Source: Candidatus Rubrivivax defluviihabitans (lineage in GTDB: Bacteria; Pseudomonadota; Gammaproteobacteria; Burkholderiales; Burkholderiaceae_C). From it: DNA of 64,000 nucleotides. The DNA is taken from positions 731,064 through 795,063 of the forward strand of contig JADJMW010000022.1 of assembly GCA_016709385.1 (NCBI GenBank), given 5' to 3'. A program made the translations under genes and the position numbers. The notes under the pieces were generated by a model. The model saw only the letters and a list, made by a program, of their open reading frames with translations, was not told where the DNA came from and made no database searches. Positions 1-8,681 of the stretch are shown here, piece by piece (position 1 is the first letter of the stretch; each line of letters begins with the position of its first letter).

Positions 1-274
1 TGTCGCCTTCGGAGATGTGCTCGTATTCGCCCAGGATGACGGCGCCGACGGAGTCGCGCTCCAGGTTGAGCGCCAGGCCGTAGGTCGGCTGGCCGCTGGC
101 GGTGGGCGGGAATTCCAGCATTTCGCCGGCCATCGCGTCCGACAGGCCGTGCACGCGCACGATGCCGTCGGTGACGGACACCACGGTGCCCTGGTTCTTG
201 ATATCGGCCGAAGCACCCAGGCCTTCGATGCGGCTCTTGATGAGTTCGGAAATTTCTGCGGGGTTCAGGTTCAT
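1..274 (-). CDS. atpA: ATP synthase F1 subunit alpha, N-terminal part (runs off the window)
   Basis: N-terminal 91 residues of the catalytic-hexamer alpha subunit of F1-ATPase. The reading frame opens MNLNPAEISELIKSRIEG and continues through the beta-barrel crown (NQGTVVSVTDGIVRVHGL, LNLERDSVGAVILGEY), which is typical of betaproteobacterial AtpA. The nucleotide-binding part lies beyond position 1. A GGAGAG ribosome-binding site stands just before the ATG. It follows atpH in the operon order atpI-B-E-F-H-A, read leftward. Identity is near certain. Confidence 0.97.
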   Translation of the reverse strand, partial: MNLNPAEISELIKSRIEGLGASADIKNQGTVVSVTDGIVRVHGLSDAMAGEMLEFPPTASGQPTYGLALNLERDSVGAVILGEYEHISEGD

Positions 275-322
275 GGTGTTCTCTCCGAGGGGCCTAAAGG
301 CGGCAGGCCGCCTGCGCGGCCG

Positions 323-867
323 TTATGCCGCGGTCAGCGCAGCCTTCATCTGTTGCAGGCGGGCCTTCACCGAGGTGTCCAGCACCTCGTCGCCCACGAC
401 GACACGAACGCCGCCGATGAGTTCGGGCGTGATCTCCACGTGCGCATTGAGCTTGCGGCCGAAGCGCTTTTCCAGCGCCGCCACGACATCGCCCAGTTGT
501 GCTTCGTCGATGTCGAAGGCGCTCTGGATGGTGGCGTCCGACACGCCGGTGCTGGCATTCACCAGCGTCTGGAACTGCGCCGCGATCTCGGGCAGCGCCG
601 CCAGGCGGCCGTTGTCGAGCACCGTGCGCATCAGGTTGGCGACCTTGACGTCGAAGCTCAGGCCCTGGCTGAGCGCGACGCCGGCGATGGTGTCGAAGAC
701 CTGCAGCGGCGCGACCTTGGGGTTGTCGGCGTACTGCCGCATCTCCGGGCCCGAGGTCAGCGCCACCAGCGTGGCCAGCTGCTCGCTCAGGGCCTTGCGG
801 TCGGCCCCGGCCGTGGCCTTGAACATGGCCTCGGCGTAGGGGCGGGCGAGGGTGCCAGTTCGGCCAT
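323..867 (-). CDS. atpH: ATP synthase F1 subunit delta, with an apparent one-base deletion near the start
   Basis: Delta subunit joining F1 to the peripheral stalk b subunits, about 181 aa if the frame is repaired. The family start M-A-E-L-A-x-L-A-R-P-Y-A-E-A-M-F is visible, but in two frames: ATG at 867 gives MAELA, and the rest (ARPYAEAMFKATAG...) is in the next frame. One base is missing near 852. The remaining uninterrupted frame opens only at the internal Met at 826 and would lose the conserved first helix. The C-terminus (ITPELIGGVRVVVGDEVLDTSVKARLQQMK) is canonical. Start 867 is chosen because it lies directly after the atpF stop, as in relatives. A sequencing error is more likely than a real lesion in an essential gene. 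Confidence 0.93.
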
Positions 868-868
868 G

Positions 869-1339
869 TCAGAGCTCTGCCTTCAGGCGGCCCAGCAGTT
901 CGGCGTGCACCGCGGCGTTGACTTCCTTGCGCAGGATCTGCTCGGCGCCCTTGACGGCCAGTCCGGCGACCTGCTCGCGCAGTACCTCGCGGGCCTTCAT
1001 CGACTCCTGCTCGGCTTCGGCGCGGGCGGCGGCAATGATCTTGGCCGCCTCTTCGCTGGCGCGACCCTTGGCTTCCTCGACCATCTGCTGCGCCAGGCGC
1101 TCGGCGTCGGCCAGGCGCTTGGCGGCGTCGGTGCGCGCGGCCGAAAGCTGCTGCTCGACACGCTGGTTGGCCACGGCCAGGTCGGCCTTGGCCTTGTCGG
1201 CGGCGGAAAGGCCGGCGGCAATCTTGCTGGCGCGCTCGTCCAATGCCTTGGCAATGGGCGGCCAGACATATTTCATCGTGAACCCGACCAGGATCAGGAA
1301 CACGATCATCTGGATGATCAGTGTCGCGTTGATGCTCAC
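869..1339 (-). CDS. atpF: ATP synthase F0 subunit b
   Basis: Peripheral-stalk subunit, 156 aa, the usual length. One N-terminal membrane helix (about residues 5-25, LIIQMIVFLILVGFTMKYVW) is followed by a long charged, Ala-rich amphipathic helix that dimerises and reaches the delta subunit. The start MSINATLIIQM is the standard betaproteobacterial one. It sits between atpE and atpH in the leftward atp operon. Confidence 0.97.
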   Translation of the reverse strand: MSINATLIIQMIVFLILVGFTMKYVWPPIAKALDERASKIAAGLSAADKAKADLAVANQRVEQQLSAARTDAAKRLADAERLAQQMVEEAKGRASEEAAKIIAAARAEAEQESMKAREVLREQVAGLAVKGAEQILRKEVNAAVHAELLGRLKAEL

Positions 1340-1432
1340 TTGGGTCTTCCTCGAAATCGCTGCGGGAGCGGACCGCCGGGCGGACCGCTGCTCGTCACGA
1401 CGGCGCCAGGGCGGCGCCGCCGCGTGCCGGGT

Positions 1433-1696
1433 TTACTTCGGCAGGTTGGCGATCTGGCCGAGGAAGGGGTTGGCGGTGGCGAACCACAGCGCGATACCCG
1501 TGCCGATGATGAACGCGGCGTCGATCAGGCCGGCCAGCAGGAACATCTTGGTCTGCAGTTCGCCCATCAGTTCGGGCTGGCGGGCGGCGGACTCGAGGTA
1601 CTTGCTGCCCATGATGCCGATGCCGATACAGGCACCGACGGCGCCCAGACCGATGATCAGGCCGGCGGCGAGGGCAACAAAGCTGATGACTTCCAT
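1433..1696 (-). CDS. atpE: ATP synthase F0 subunit c (proteolipid ring)
   Basis: An 87-aa hairpin of two membrane helices that forms the rotor ring. Helix 1 carries the Gly/Ala-rich packing stretch GLGAVGACIGIGIMGSKYLE, the loop carries RQPEL, and helix 2 carries the ion-binding carboxylate in AGLIDAAFIIGTG, an Asp as expected for a proton-translocating ring. A purine-rich ribosome-binding site (AGGAGC) precedes the ATG. Member of the leftward atp operon. Confidence 0.98.
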   Translation of the reverse strand: MEVISFVALAAGLIIGLGAVGACIGIGIMGSKYLESAARQPELMGELQTKMFLLAGLIDAAFIIGTGIALWFATANPFLGQIANLPK

Positions 1697-1774
1697 TTTT
1701 GGCTCCTGGTGTGGAAGGTGAGTGAGAAAGGGGGTAAAGCGGGAAACGGAAAGGAAGAGAAATCGGAAAACGGT

Positions 1775-2635
1775 TCAGTGCGAGTCGTGCGCCTGGCCCA
1801 CGTAGATCAGCGTCAGCATCATGAAGATGAAGGCCTGCAGCGTGATGATCAGGATGTGGAAGATGGCCCAGGCGGTGCCGGCGATGATGTGGCCGATGGC
1901 CAGCAGGATGCCGGTGGCCGACAGCGCCCAGGCCCCGCCCATCAGCGCGATGAGCATGAAGATCAGTTCGCCGGCGTACATGTTGCCGAACAGACGCATG
2001 CCGTGCGAGACGGTCTTGGCCACGAACTCGACCATCTGCATCAGGAAGTTCACCGGGTACAGGAACCACTTGTCGCCGAAGGGAGCGGTGAACAGCTCGT
2101 GGATCCAGCCGCCGGCACCCTTGATCTTGACGTTGTAGTAGAAGCAGATCAGCAGCACCGACAGGCTCAGGCCCATGGTGATGGACAGGTCGGCGGTGGG
2201 CACCACGCGCATGTAGTCCTTGGCGCCTATGGCCGGGCCGGCGACGTGCCAGATGGCGGGAATCAGGTCCACCGGCAGCAGGTCCATGGCATTCATCAGG
2301 AAGATCCAGACGAAGACGGTGAGCGCCAGCGGGGCCACGAATTTGCGGCTCTCGGCGCTGTGCACGATGCCCTTGGCCTGCGCGTCGACCATCTCGACCA
2401 GGATCTCGACCGCGGCCTGGAAGCGCCCCGGCACGCCCGAGGTGGCCTTGCGCGCGGCCAGCCACAGCAGCCAGCAGGTGAGGATGCCCAGCGACACGGC
2501 CCAGAACACCGAGTCCATGTTGAAGACCGAGAAGTCGACGACGCCGGTCTGCTTGCCGGACTGCAGATGCTGCAGGTGATGGATGATGTACTCGCCGGCA
2601 GTCGGCGCGTTTGCTTCGTGACCCTGGGCTGCCAT
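1775..2635 (-). CDS. atpB: ATP synthase F0 subunit a
   Basis: Membrane stator subunit with the two proton half-channels, 286 aa, normal for betaproteobacteria. The N-terminal segment (YIIHHLQHLQSGKQ) and helices with VNFLMQMVEFVAKTVSHGMRLFGNMYAGELIFMLI match the family; the essential Arg is in the SHGMRLFGN motif. It is first of the structural genes after atpI (18-bp gap) and reads leftward into atpE. Confidence 0.98.
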   Translation of the reverse strand: MAAQGHEANAPTAGEYIIHHLQHLQSGKQTGVVDFSVFNMDSVFWAVSLGILTCWLLWLAARKATSGVPGRFQAAVEILVEMVDAQAKGIVHSAESRKFVAPLALTVFVWIFLMNAMDLLPVDLIPAIWHVAGPAIGAKDYMRVVPTADLSITMGLSLSVLLICFYYNVKIKGAGGWIHELFTAPFGDKWFLYPVNFLMQMVEFVAKTVSHGMRLFGNMYAGELIFMLIALMGGAWALSATGILLAIGHIIAGTAWAIFHILIITLQAFIFMMLTLIYVGQAHDSH

Positions 2636-2653
2636 GTGTTCCCGTCCGGTTTT

Positions 2654-3157
2654 CTATTTCACTGACCGTCCGCGCCACAACAGCGCCAGCCAGTACACCT
2701 TCATGCACAGCACCAGGGCCACCAGCAGCGCTGGCCAGCTCAGGGACTGCACGAGCTTCGGTGCCAGCATCAGCATGGCCACCGAAACCGCGATTTTGAC
2801 CGCCTCCCACAACATGAAACTGACGGCGCTGGCGCCGGCATTCATGCTGCTCAGCCGGCTGGTCATGCCGCGCGCCATCAAGGCCCCCGGCACCACCACC
2901 GTGGCGGCGCCATACAGCGCCGACCATCCCACTTCCTGCCTGCCGGTGAGCAGCAGCGCCAGCAAGGCCACCGCCACACCCACCGCCCCTTGCACCGCGA
3001 CCACCCGCCAAGGCGACAGCGGCGGATCGGCGGCGCGCAGCGCCTGCGCCTGCTCCCGGGTCAAGGGCTTGAAAGCCTTCGACCACCCCCCCCTGGCGGC
3101 TTCGTCTTCTGCGTCGTCCCAGCGGTCGTTCCGGGTGGGCCGTTCGATCACTGTCAT
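2654..3157 (-). CDS. atpI: ATP synthase subunit I (AtpI assembly factor)
   Basis: A 167-aa protein with a charged N-terminal tail and four hydrophobic segments (from about residue 50, VVAVQGAVGVAVALLALLL, to YWLALLW at the end). It matches the AtpI/UncI family, which helps c-ring assembly and is the usual first gene of the atp operon. The ATG at 3157 (MTVIERPTRND) is chosen because a sigma-70 promoter ends about 20 bp upstream; the longer frame, opening at 3397, would span that promoter and overlap dsbD. Confidence 0.85.
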   Translation of the reverse strand: MTVIERPTRNDRWDDAEDEAARGGWSKAFKPLTREQAQALRAADPPLSPWRVVAVQGAVGVAVALLALLLTGRQEVGWSALYGAATVVVPGALMARGMTSRLSSMNAGASAVSFMLWEAVKIAVSVAMLMLAPKLVQSLSWPALLVALVLCMKVYWLALLWRGRSVK

Positions 3158-3184
3158 GGTGGGTGAGCTGGGCAAAGCCGATCG

Positions 3185-3212
3185 ATTATACGAAGAAACC
3201 CGCAGGTCCCAA
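3185..3212 (-). promoter_or_regulatory. Sigma-70 promoter of the atp operon
   Basis: Read on the minus strand: TTGGGA (3212-3207), a 16-bp spacer, then a perfect TATAAT (3190-3185). Predicted transcription start is near 3178, about 20 nt before the atpI ATG. It lies in the 142-bp gap between divergent atpI and dsbD. Seen by inspection only; the -35 matches consensus at four of six positions. Confidence 0.6.
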
Positions 3213-3299
3213 TGGCAGACCGGGGTGATCGGGCTTGGCTGCGGCCGGGCGACGCACAATGAAGGCTTGCACGGAACCTGCCACGAGGCGCCCACTCCC

Positions 3300-5450
3300 A
3301 TGTGTTCCATGAACCGCTTCGGCCTCCGACTGCTGCTTGCCGCCACCCTGGCGGCGCCCTGGCTGGCCCAGGCGGCCGCCGGCGCGGTGGTCACCACGCC
3401 GCAGGTGCGGGCCGAACTGGTGGCGCATGCGCCCGACGGCGTGGCCGCCGGCCAGCCGCTGTGGCTGGGCCTGAAGATCGATCATCAGCCGCACTGGCAC
3501 ACCTACTGGAAGAACCCGGGCGACTCCGGCCTGCCCACGACGCTGGAGTGGACCCTGCCTGCCGGCGTGGTGGCCGGCGCGATCGAATGGCCCACGCCCG
3601 GCAAGCTGCCGATCGGCCCGCTCATGAACTACGGCTACGAAGGCACGCTGCTGCTGCCGGTGGCCGTGACCGTGCCGGCCGACTTCAAGGCCGAGACCCT
3701 GAACGTGAAACTGCGCGCCGAATGGCTGGTGTGCAAGGACGTTTGCATTCCGGAAGAAGGCGAGTTCGCGATCGAACTGCCGGCGCGAGCGGCCACCGCC
3801 GGCCACGCCGCGCTGTTTGCCGCCGCGCGCGCGGCGCTGCCGCAGCCGGTGCCCGACGCGCGCGCCACGGCCGCCGTCGAAGAGGGCTCGCTGGTCGTGC
3901 GTGTGGCCGGCCTGCCTGCCGAATGGCGCGGGCGGGCGCTCACTTTCTTCCCAGAGACGCCAGGCGTCATCCTCAACGCCGCGCAGCCCGCCAGCGACTG
4001 GCAAGACGGCACCTGGAGCGCACGCGTGCCGCTGGACCCGCAGCGCAGCGACTCGCCCACCACGATGCCCGCCGTGCTGGCAGCACCCGGGCAACCCGCC
4101 GGGCTGCTGGTGCAGGTGGCGGTGACGACGCCCTGGCCGACGCTGTCGGCGCTGCCGGCGCCGACCTACGGCGAGGCGCCCGCCGCGGCGGCGCCGGCAC
4201 AGGCCTCGCCCGCCACACCCGCCTCACCCCCCATCGGCCTGGCACTGGCGCTGCTGTTCGCGCTGGCCGGCGGCATGCTGCTCAACCTGATGCCCTGCGT
4301 GTTCCCGGTGCTGTCGCTCAAGGTGCTGGGTTTCGCCGCCCACGGCGGCGACCGCCGCACGCTGGTGGCCGGCGGCCTGGCCTATACCGCCGGCGTGGTG
4401 CTGTCCTTCGTGGCACTGGCGGCGCTGTTCCTGGCGCTGCGCGCCGGCGGCGAACAGATCGGCTGGGGTTTCCAGCTGCAGTCGCCGGCCGTGGTGGCCA
4501 CGCTGGCGGCGCTGTTCACGCTGATCGGGCTGAACCTGGCTGGTGTGTTCGAACTCGGCTCGGTGCTGCCTTCGTCGCTGGCGTCGGTGCGGGCGCGGCA
4601 CCCGCTGGTCGATTCGCTGCTCACCGGGGTGCTGGCGGTGGCCATCGCCTCGCCCTGCACCGCGCCATTCATGGGCGCCTCGCTGGGCCTGGCCATCACG
4701 CTGCCGGCCTGGCAGGCGCTGGCGGTGTTTGCCACGCTCGGCCTGGGCATGGCGCTCCCGTATCTGGCGGCGAGCGCCTGGCCGGCGCTGGCGCGCGCGC
4801 TGCCCCGGCCCGGCGTCTGGATGGCGCACTTCAAGACCGTGATGGCCTTCCCGATGTTCGCCACCGTGGTCTGGCTGGTGTGGGTGCTGGGCCAGCAGGT
4901 GGGCATCGACGGCGCGGCGGCGATGCTGGCGCTGCTGCTGGCGCTGGCCTTCGTGGCCTGGGCGCTGGGTTCGCCCTCGCTGGGGCCGCGCGCCCGCGGC
5001 GGCTTCGGCGCGGCTTCGCTGCTGCTCATGGCCGCGGCGCTGGTCTGGGCCGTGCCGGCGCTGCGCCAGGAGGCCGTGGCCCGGGTGCCCGCGTCGAGCG
5101 AGGACTGGCAGCCCTGGTCGGCCGAACGCGTGGCGCAGGCCCAGGCCGAGGGCCAGCCGGTGTTCGTGGACTTCACCGCCGCCTGGTGCGTGACCTGCCA
5201 GTTCAACAAGCGCACCACGCTGGCCCGGCCCGAAGTGCAGGTGGCCTTCGCCGACAAGCGGGTGCTGCTGCTGCGCGCCGACTGGACGCGGCGCGACGCG
5301 GCCATCAGCGCCGAGCTCACCCGGCTGGGGCGCAGCGGCGTGCCGGTCTATGCACTCTATTCCCCAGGGTCGGCAGGGCCACGGCTGCTGAGCGAGATCC
5401 TGAGCGTCGATGAAGTGCAGAGTGCGCTGGCCGCCCTGCCTTCTTCCTGA
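3300..5450 (+). CDS. dsbD: Protein-disulfide reductase, DsbD/ScsB type
   Basis: About 716 aa. It carries electrons from cytoplasmic thioredoxin across the inner membrane to periplasmic thiol partners. Visible parts: a signal peptide (RFGLRLLLAATLAAPWLAQA); a periplasmic domain of about 270 residues with the paired cysteines of WLVCKDVCIPEEG, typical of the ScsB-like branch; eight or so membrane helices with the redox cysteines in LMPCVFPVLSLK and ASPCTAPFMG; and a C-terminal thioredoxin domain with AWCVTCQFNK (CVTC). The first Met (3300) or the Met at 3309 could start it. Divergent from atpI and followed by a thioredoxin-like gene that may be its partner. The exact branch (DsbD or ScsB) is inference. 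Confidence 0.88.
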   Translation: MCSMNRFGLRLLLAATLAAPWLAQAAAGAVVTTPQVRAELVAHAPDGVAAGQPLWLGLKIDHQPHWHTYWKNPGDSGLPTTLEWTLPAGVVAGAIEWPTPGKLPIGPLMNYGYEGTLLLPVAVTVPADFKAETLNVKLRAEWLVCKDVCIPEEGEFAIELPARAATAGHAALFAAARAALPQPVPDARATAAVEEGSLVVRVAGLPAEWRGRALTFFPETPGVILNAAQPASDWQDGTWSARVPLDPQRSDSPTTMPAVLAAPGQPAGLLVQVAVTTPWPTLSALPAPTYGEAPAAAAPAQASPATPASPPIGLALALLFALAGGMLLNLMPCVFPVLSLKVLGFAAHGGDRRTLVAGGLAYTAGVVLSFVALAALFLALRAGGEQIGWGFQLQSPAVVATLAALFTLIGLNLAGVFELGSVLPSSLASVRARHPLVDSLLTGVLAVAIASPCTAPFMGASLGLAITLPAWQALAVFATLGLGMALPYLAASAWPALARALPRPGVWMAHFKTVMAFPMFATVVWLVWVLGQQVGIDGAAAMLALLLALAFVAWALGSPSLGPRARGGFGAASLLLMAAALVWAVPALRQEAVARVPASSEDWQPWSAERVAQAQAEGQPVFVDFTAAWCVTCQFNKRTTLARPEVQVAFADKRVLLLRADWTRRDAAISAELTRLGRSGVPVYALYSPGSAGPRLLSEILSVDEVQSALAALPSS

Positions 5451-5479
5451 ATCCGATGAACCCGCCAAGGAGCCCGACG

Positions 5480-6121
5480 ATGAAGCCGACTCTCTACGCC
5501 GCCGCCTCTGCCACGGTTTCTGCCACCGCGCTCGCGGCCATGCTGGCCTTCGGCGCCGGCGCCGCACAGGCCGCCGCCACCGTGGGCCAGCCCGCGCCCG
5601 CCTTCAGCGCCGTCGACACCAGCGGCAAGACCGTCTCGCTGGCCGACTTCAAGGGCAAGCACGTGGTGCTGGAATGGGTCAACCCCGGCTGCCCCTATGT
5701 GCAGAAGCATTACGGCAGCGCCAACATGCAGGGTACGCAGCAGGGCGCCGTGGCGCAGGGCGTGGTCTGGCTGGCGGTCAACTCCACCGCGCCCGACGCC
5801 GGCGACTACAAGACCCCTGCGGCCATGGCGCAGTGGATGCAGCAACAGAAGGCCGCCGCCACCGCCACGCTCATGGACAGTGACGGCAAGGTGGGCCGTG
5901 CCTACGGCGCGCGCACCACCCCGCACATGTACATCGTCGACCCGGCCGGCACGCTGGTCTATGCCGGCGCCATCGACAGCAAGCCCACGTCCAACGCGGC
6001 CGACATCGCCGCCGCCACCAACCACGTGAAGGTGGCGCTGGCCGAGTCGCTGGCCGGCAAGCCGGTGAGCACGGCGTCGACGCGCGCCTACGGCTGCTCG
6101 GTCAAATATTCGGCTATGTAG
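5480..6121 (+). CDS. Secreted thioredoxin-fold protein (AhpC/TSA-like)
   Basis: 213 aa. Signal peptide (about residues 1-32, ending AQAAA), then a redoxin fold: VGQPAPAFSAVDTSGKTVSLADFKGKHVVLEW, the catalytic loop NPGCPYVQKHY with a single Cys in place of CxxC, and the cis-Pro loop RTTPHMYIVDPAG. The lack of a second Cys in the loop suggests a peroxiredoxin-like or partner-dependent enzyme; another Cys is near the C-terminus (YGCSVKY). The ATG at 5480 has AAGGAG seven bases upstream, so it is preferred over the in-frame ATG at 5456. It lies 29 bp behind the DsbD gene, which could reduce it. Confidence 0.85.
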   Translation: MKPTLYAAASATVSATALAAMLAFGAGAAQAAATVGQPAPAFSAVDTSGKTVSLADFKGKHVVLEWVNPGCPYVQKHYGSANMQGTQQGAVAQGVVWLAVNSTAPDAGDYKTPAAMAQWMQQQKAAATATLMDSDGKVGRAYGARTTPHMYIVDPAGTLVYAGAIDSKPTSNAADIAAATNHVKVALAESLAGKPVSTASTRAYGCSVKYSAM

Positions 6122-6157
6122 CCGGCCGTGGCCGCGCCGGGCCTTGCGCCCGGTGCA

Positions 6158-7756
6158 CTACGGCAGCCGTGCGTAGGCCGCGGCCAGCGCCTTGAAGCCG
6201 GCGGCGTCGACCTCGCGGCCCAGTTCCTGGGCCAGGATGGTGGCCACGGCGTCGGCCTGGCGGCCCGCCTCGGCGGCGTCCAGGAACAGGAGCCGGCAGC
6301 GCCGCGCCAGCACGTCCTCGACGCTGCGCGCCATCTCGTAGCGCGCGGCGAAACGCACCATGGCCTCGCTCAAGCCGCCGCGGCCCGACTCGGCGTCGTT
6401 CCACAGCCAGTGGTGGGCGCCGGGCAGCGTGCGCAGTTGCGCGGCCTCGCTGCCGTAGAGATGTTCGCCCGGCGGCTCGGCCTGCGGCCGGCCCGGGGCC
6501 GCGCCCAGCAGCGGCAGCCTGGCCGTCACGCCGCCGGGGCGGCGCGGCAGCAGGCCGCGCGCCATGGCGTGCTCCAGCACGTCCTCGGCCATCGAGCGGT
6601 AGGTCGTCCACTTGCCTCCGGTCACCGTGATCATTCCCGAGCGGCCGACGATGACGGTGTGCTCGCGGGAAATGGCCTTGGTATTCTCACCGTCCTCGCT
6701 GGGCGGCTTGACCAGTGGCCGCAGGCCCACCCAGACCGAGCGCACGTCGCTGCGCTGGGGCGCGCGCGCCAGGTAGCGCCCGGCCTCCTGCAGGATGAAA
6801 CCGACGTCCTGCGCAAAGGCCTCGGGCTCGCGCGCCAGATCCTGGCGCGGCGTATCGGTGGTGCCGAGGATGGTCTTGCCGTACCAGGGCACGGCAAACA
6901 TGACGCGGCCGTCCTCGGTCTTGGGCACCAGCAGCGCGTGGTTGCCGGGCAGGAAACCGCGGTCGACGACGAGGTGCACGCCCTGGCTCGGCGCCACCAT
7001 CGGCGGCCGGTGCGGCGCGCCTTCGTCGCGGTCCATGTCGCGCACCGCGTCCACCCAGACGCCGGTGGCGTTGACGACGCAGCGCGCGCGCAGCGCGGTT
7101 TCGGTGCCGGTCTCGGCGTCGCGCACGACCAGGCCGCGCACCATGGCGCCGCCCGGCGGGCCCTCGCGCTGCAGCGCGGTCACCTCGCAGTGGTTGAGCA
7201 GCAGCGCACCGCGCGCCGCGGCCGTGCGCGCCAGCAGCAGCGCGAAGCGGGCGTCGTCGAACTGGCCGTCCCAATAGCGAACGCCGCCCCACAGCCCACG
7301 CGGCTGCACGCCGGGCAGCAGTTCCAGCGTGCGCTGCGTGCTCAGCCACTCGGTGCTGCCCAGGCCCTGGCGGCCGGCCAGCGCGTCGTAGGCCTTCAGG
7401 CCCACGCCGTAGAAGCCGCGCTCCCACCAGTGGTAACCCGGCATCACGAAAGGCAGCCGCTGCGCCACGTGCGGCGCATTGGCCAACATCGCCGACCGCT
7501 CGTGCAGCGCCTCGCGCACCAGGCCGATGTCGCCCTGCGCCAGGTAGCGCACGCCGCCATGGGCCAGCTTGGTGGCGCGCGAGGAGGTGCCCTGCGCGAA
7601 GTCGTGCGACTCCACGAGCACGACGCTGAAGCCGCGCACCGCGGCGTCCAGCGCCACGCCCAGGCCGGTGGCGCCGCCGCCGATGACGGCCAGGTCCCAG
7701 TCGCGGGGTTCGCGCAGCCTGGCCAGGAGCGTGGATCGTTCGAGGAGCTGGCTCAT
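6158..7756 (-). CDS. glpD: Glycerol-3-phosphate dehydrogenase, FAD-dependent
   Basis: 532 aa, slightly longer than the common 500. Oxidises sn-glycerol 3-phosphate to dihydroxyacetone phosphate and feeds electrons to quinone at the inner membrane. N-terminal FAD fold DLAVIGGGATGLGVALDAAVRG; family motifs SSRATKLAHGGVRYL and VNATGVWVD; GKWTTYRSMAED in the second half; a C-terminal helical domain. No glpK, glpF or glpR is adjacent. It heads a leftward run, with its start 19 bp before the end of the upstream SMP-30 gene. Confidence 0.93.
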   Translation of the reverse strand: MSQLLERSTLLARLREPRDWDLAVIGGGATGLGVALDAAVRGFSVVLVESHDFAQGTSSRATKLAHGGVRYLAQGDIGLVREALHERSAMLANAPHVAQRLPFVMPGYHWWERGFYGVGLKAYDALAGRQGLGSTEWLSTQRTLELLPGVQPRGLWGGVRYWDGQFDDARFALLLARTAAARGALLLNHCEVTALQREGPPGGAMVRGLVVRDAETGTETALRARCVVNATGVWVDAVRDMDRDEGAPHRPPMVAPSQGVHLVVDRGFLPGNHALLVPKTEDGRVMFAVPWYGKTILGTTDTPRQDLAREPEAFAQDVGFILQEAGRYLARAPQRSDVRSVWVGLRPLVKPPSEDGENTKAISREHTVIVGRSGMITVTGGKWTTYRSMAEDVLEHAMARGLLPRRPGGVTARLPLLGAAPGRPQAEPPGEHLYGSEAAQLRTLPGAHHWLWNDAESGRGGLSEAMVRFAARYEMARSVEDVLARRCRLLFLDAAEAGRQADAVATILAQELGREVDAAGFKALAAAYARLP

Positions 7757-7775
7757 GAAAACCCGCGCCAGGCGT

Positions 7776-8681
7776 TCACGCCTTGGCGAAATTCACCGGC
7801 AGGCCCGGGACGGCCACCGGCAGCGTGAGCACGCAGCCGGCCAGCGGCTGCGCTGCCAGTTCGTCGGCCGGGCGTTGATTGCGCGCCGTGGTGATGAACA
7901 GCGTGCGCAGGCCGGCGCCGCCGAAACACGGCATCGTGGGGCAGCGCACCGGCAGCGGCACTTCCTGCAGCAGCTCGCCCGCGGGCGACAGGCGCAGCAG
8001 CCGCTGGCCCTCGTACATGGCCACCCAGTAGGCGCCTTCGCTGTCCACCGCGGCGCCGTCGGGCCGGCCGCCGTAGCCGGCCAGGTCCTGCCCCGGCGTC
8101 TTGGGCGGAAATTCGGCGAAGACACGCTGGCGCGACAGGCTGCCGTCGCTGCCGTCGAAGTCCAGCGCGTCAATGCGGTGCGCGTGGGTGTCGCTCCAGT
8201 ACATCGTGCCGCCGTCGGGGCTGAAGGCCAGGCCGTTGCTCACGGTCACGTCGCCGGCCATGCGCTGCAACCGGCCGCCGGCCCAGCGGTACAGCGCCGC
8301 GTTCGCCGCGGTGCGCGGGTCGTAGATCGTGCCCACCCACAGCCGGCCTTGCGGGTCGGCCTTGCCGTCGTTGAAGCGTTCCTGCTTCGGGTCGTAGGGC
8401 GGCGGCGCGAGTGGTTGGCGCTGGCCACTGGCCGGGCTGAAGCGCCACAGGCCGTCGCGCATGGCCATCAGCAAGTCACCCCCCGGCATCGGCGCGATGC
8501 AGCCGGGCTCGGATGCCAGCGCCCAGCTCGTGTGCGTGGCGCTGGCCGGCAGCCAGCGGTGCAGCGCGCAGCCCGGAATGTCGCACCAGTACAGCGCCGC
8601 CTCGTCGGGGTGCCACAGCGGCGACTCGCCCAGCAGCGAAGGCGGCACCGGCAGCGCCGCGACGGCACCTGCGACGGTCAT
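7776..8681 (-). CDS. SMP-30/gluconolactonase-family sugar lactonase
   Basis: 301 aa six-bladed propeller hydrolase of sugar lactones. Family marks are LLGESPLWHPDEAALYWCDI at the N-terminus, the RFNDGKADPQGRLWVGT segment with metal-binding Asn and Asp, VSNGLAFSPDGGTMYWSDT, and PDGAAVDSEGAYWVAMY. It overlaps the aldose epimerase gene by 4 bp (ATGA), so the two are translationally coupled and probably act on the same sugar pathway. Substrate is not determinable here. Confidence 0.9.
   Translation of the reverse strand: MTVAGAVAALPVPPSLLGESPLWHPDEAALYWCDIPGCALHRWLPASATHTSWALASEPGCIAPMPGGDLLMAMRDGLWRFSPASGQRQPLAPPPYDPKQERFNDGKADPQGRLWVGTIYDPRTAANAALYRWAGGRLQRMAGDVTVSNGLAFSPDGGTMYWSDTHAHRIDALDFDGSDGSLSRQRVFAEFPPKTPGQDLAGYGGRPDGAAVDSEGAYWVAMYEGQRLLRLSPAGELLQEVPLPVRCPTMPCFGGAGLRTLFITTARNQRPADELAAQPLAGCVLTLPVAVPGLPVNFAKA

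Noticed and set aside
17..2665. 882-aa open frame on the plus strand across the atp genes
   Set aside because: Antisense shadow of atpB, E, F, H and A, whose protein motifs are unmistakable on the minus strand; it has low-complexity His/Gly/Arg composition.
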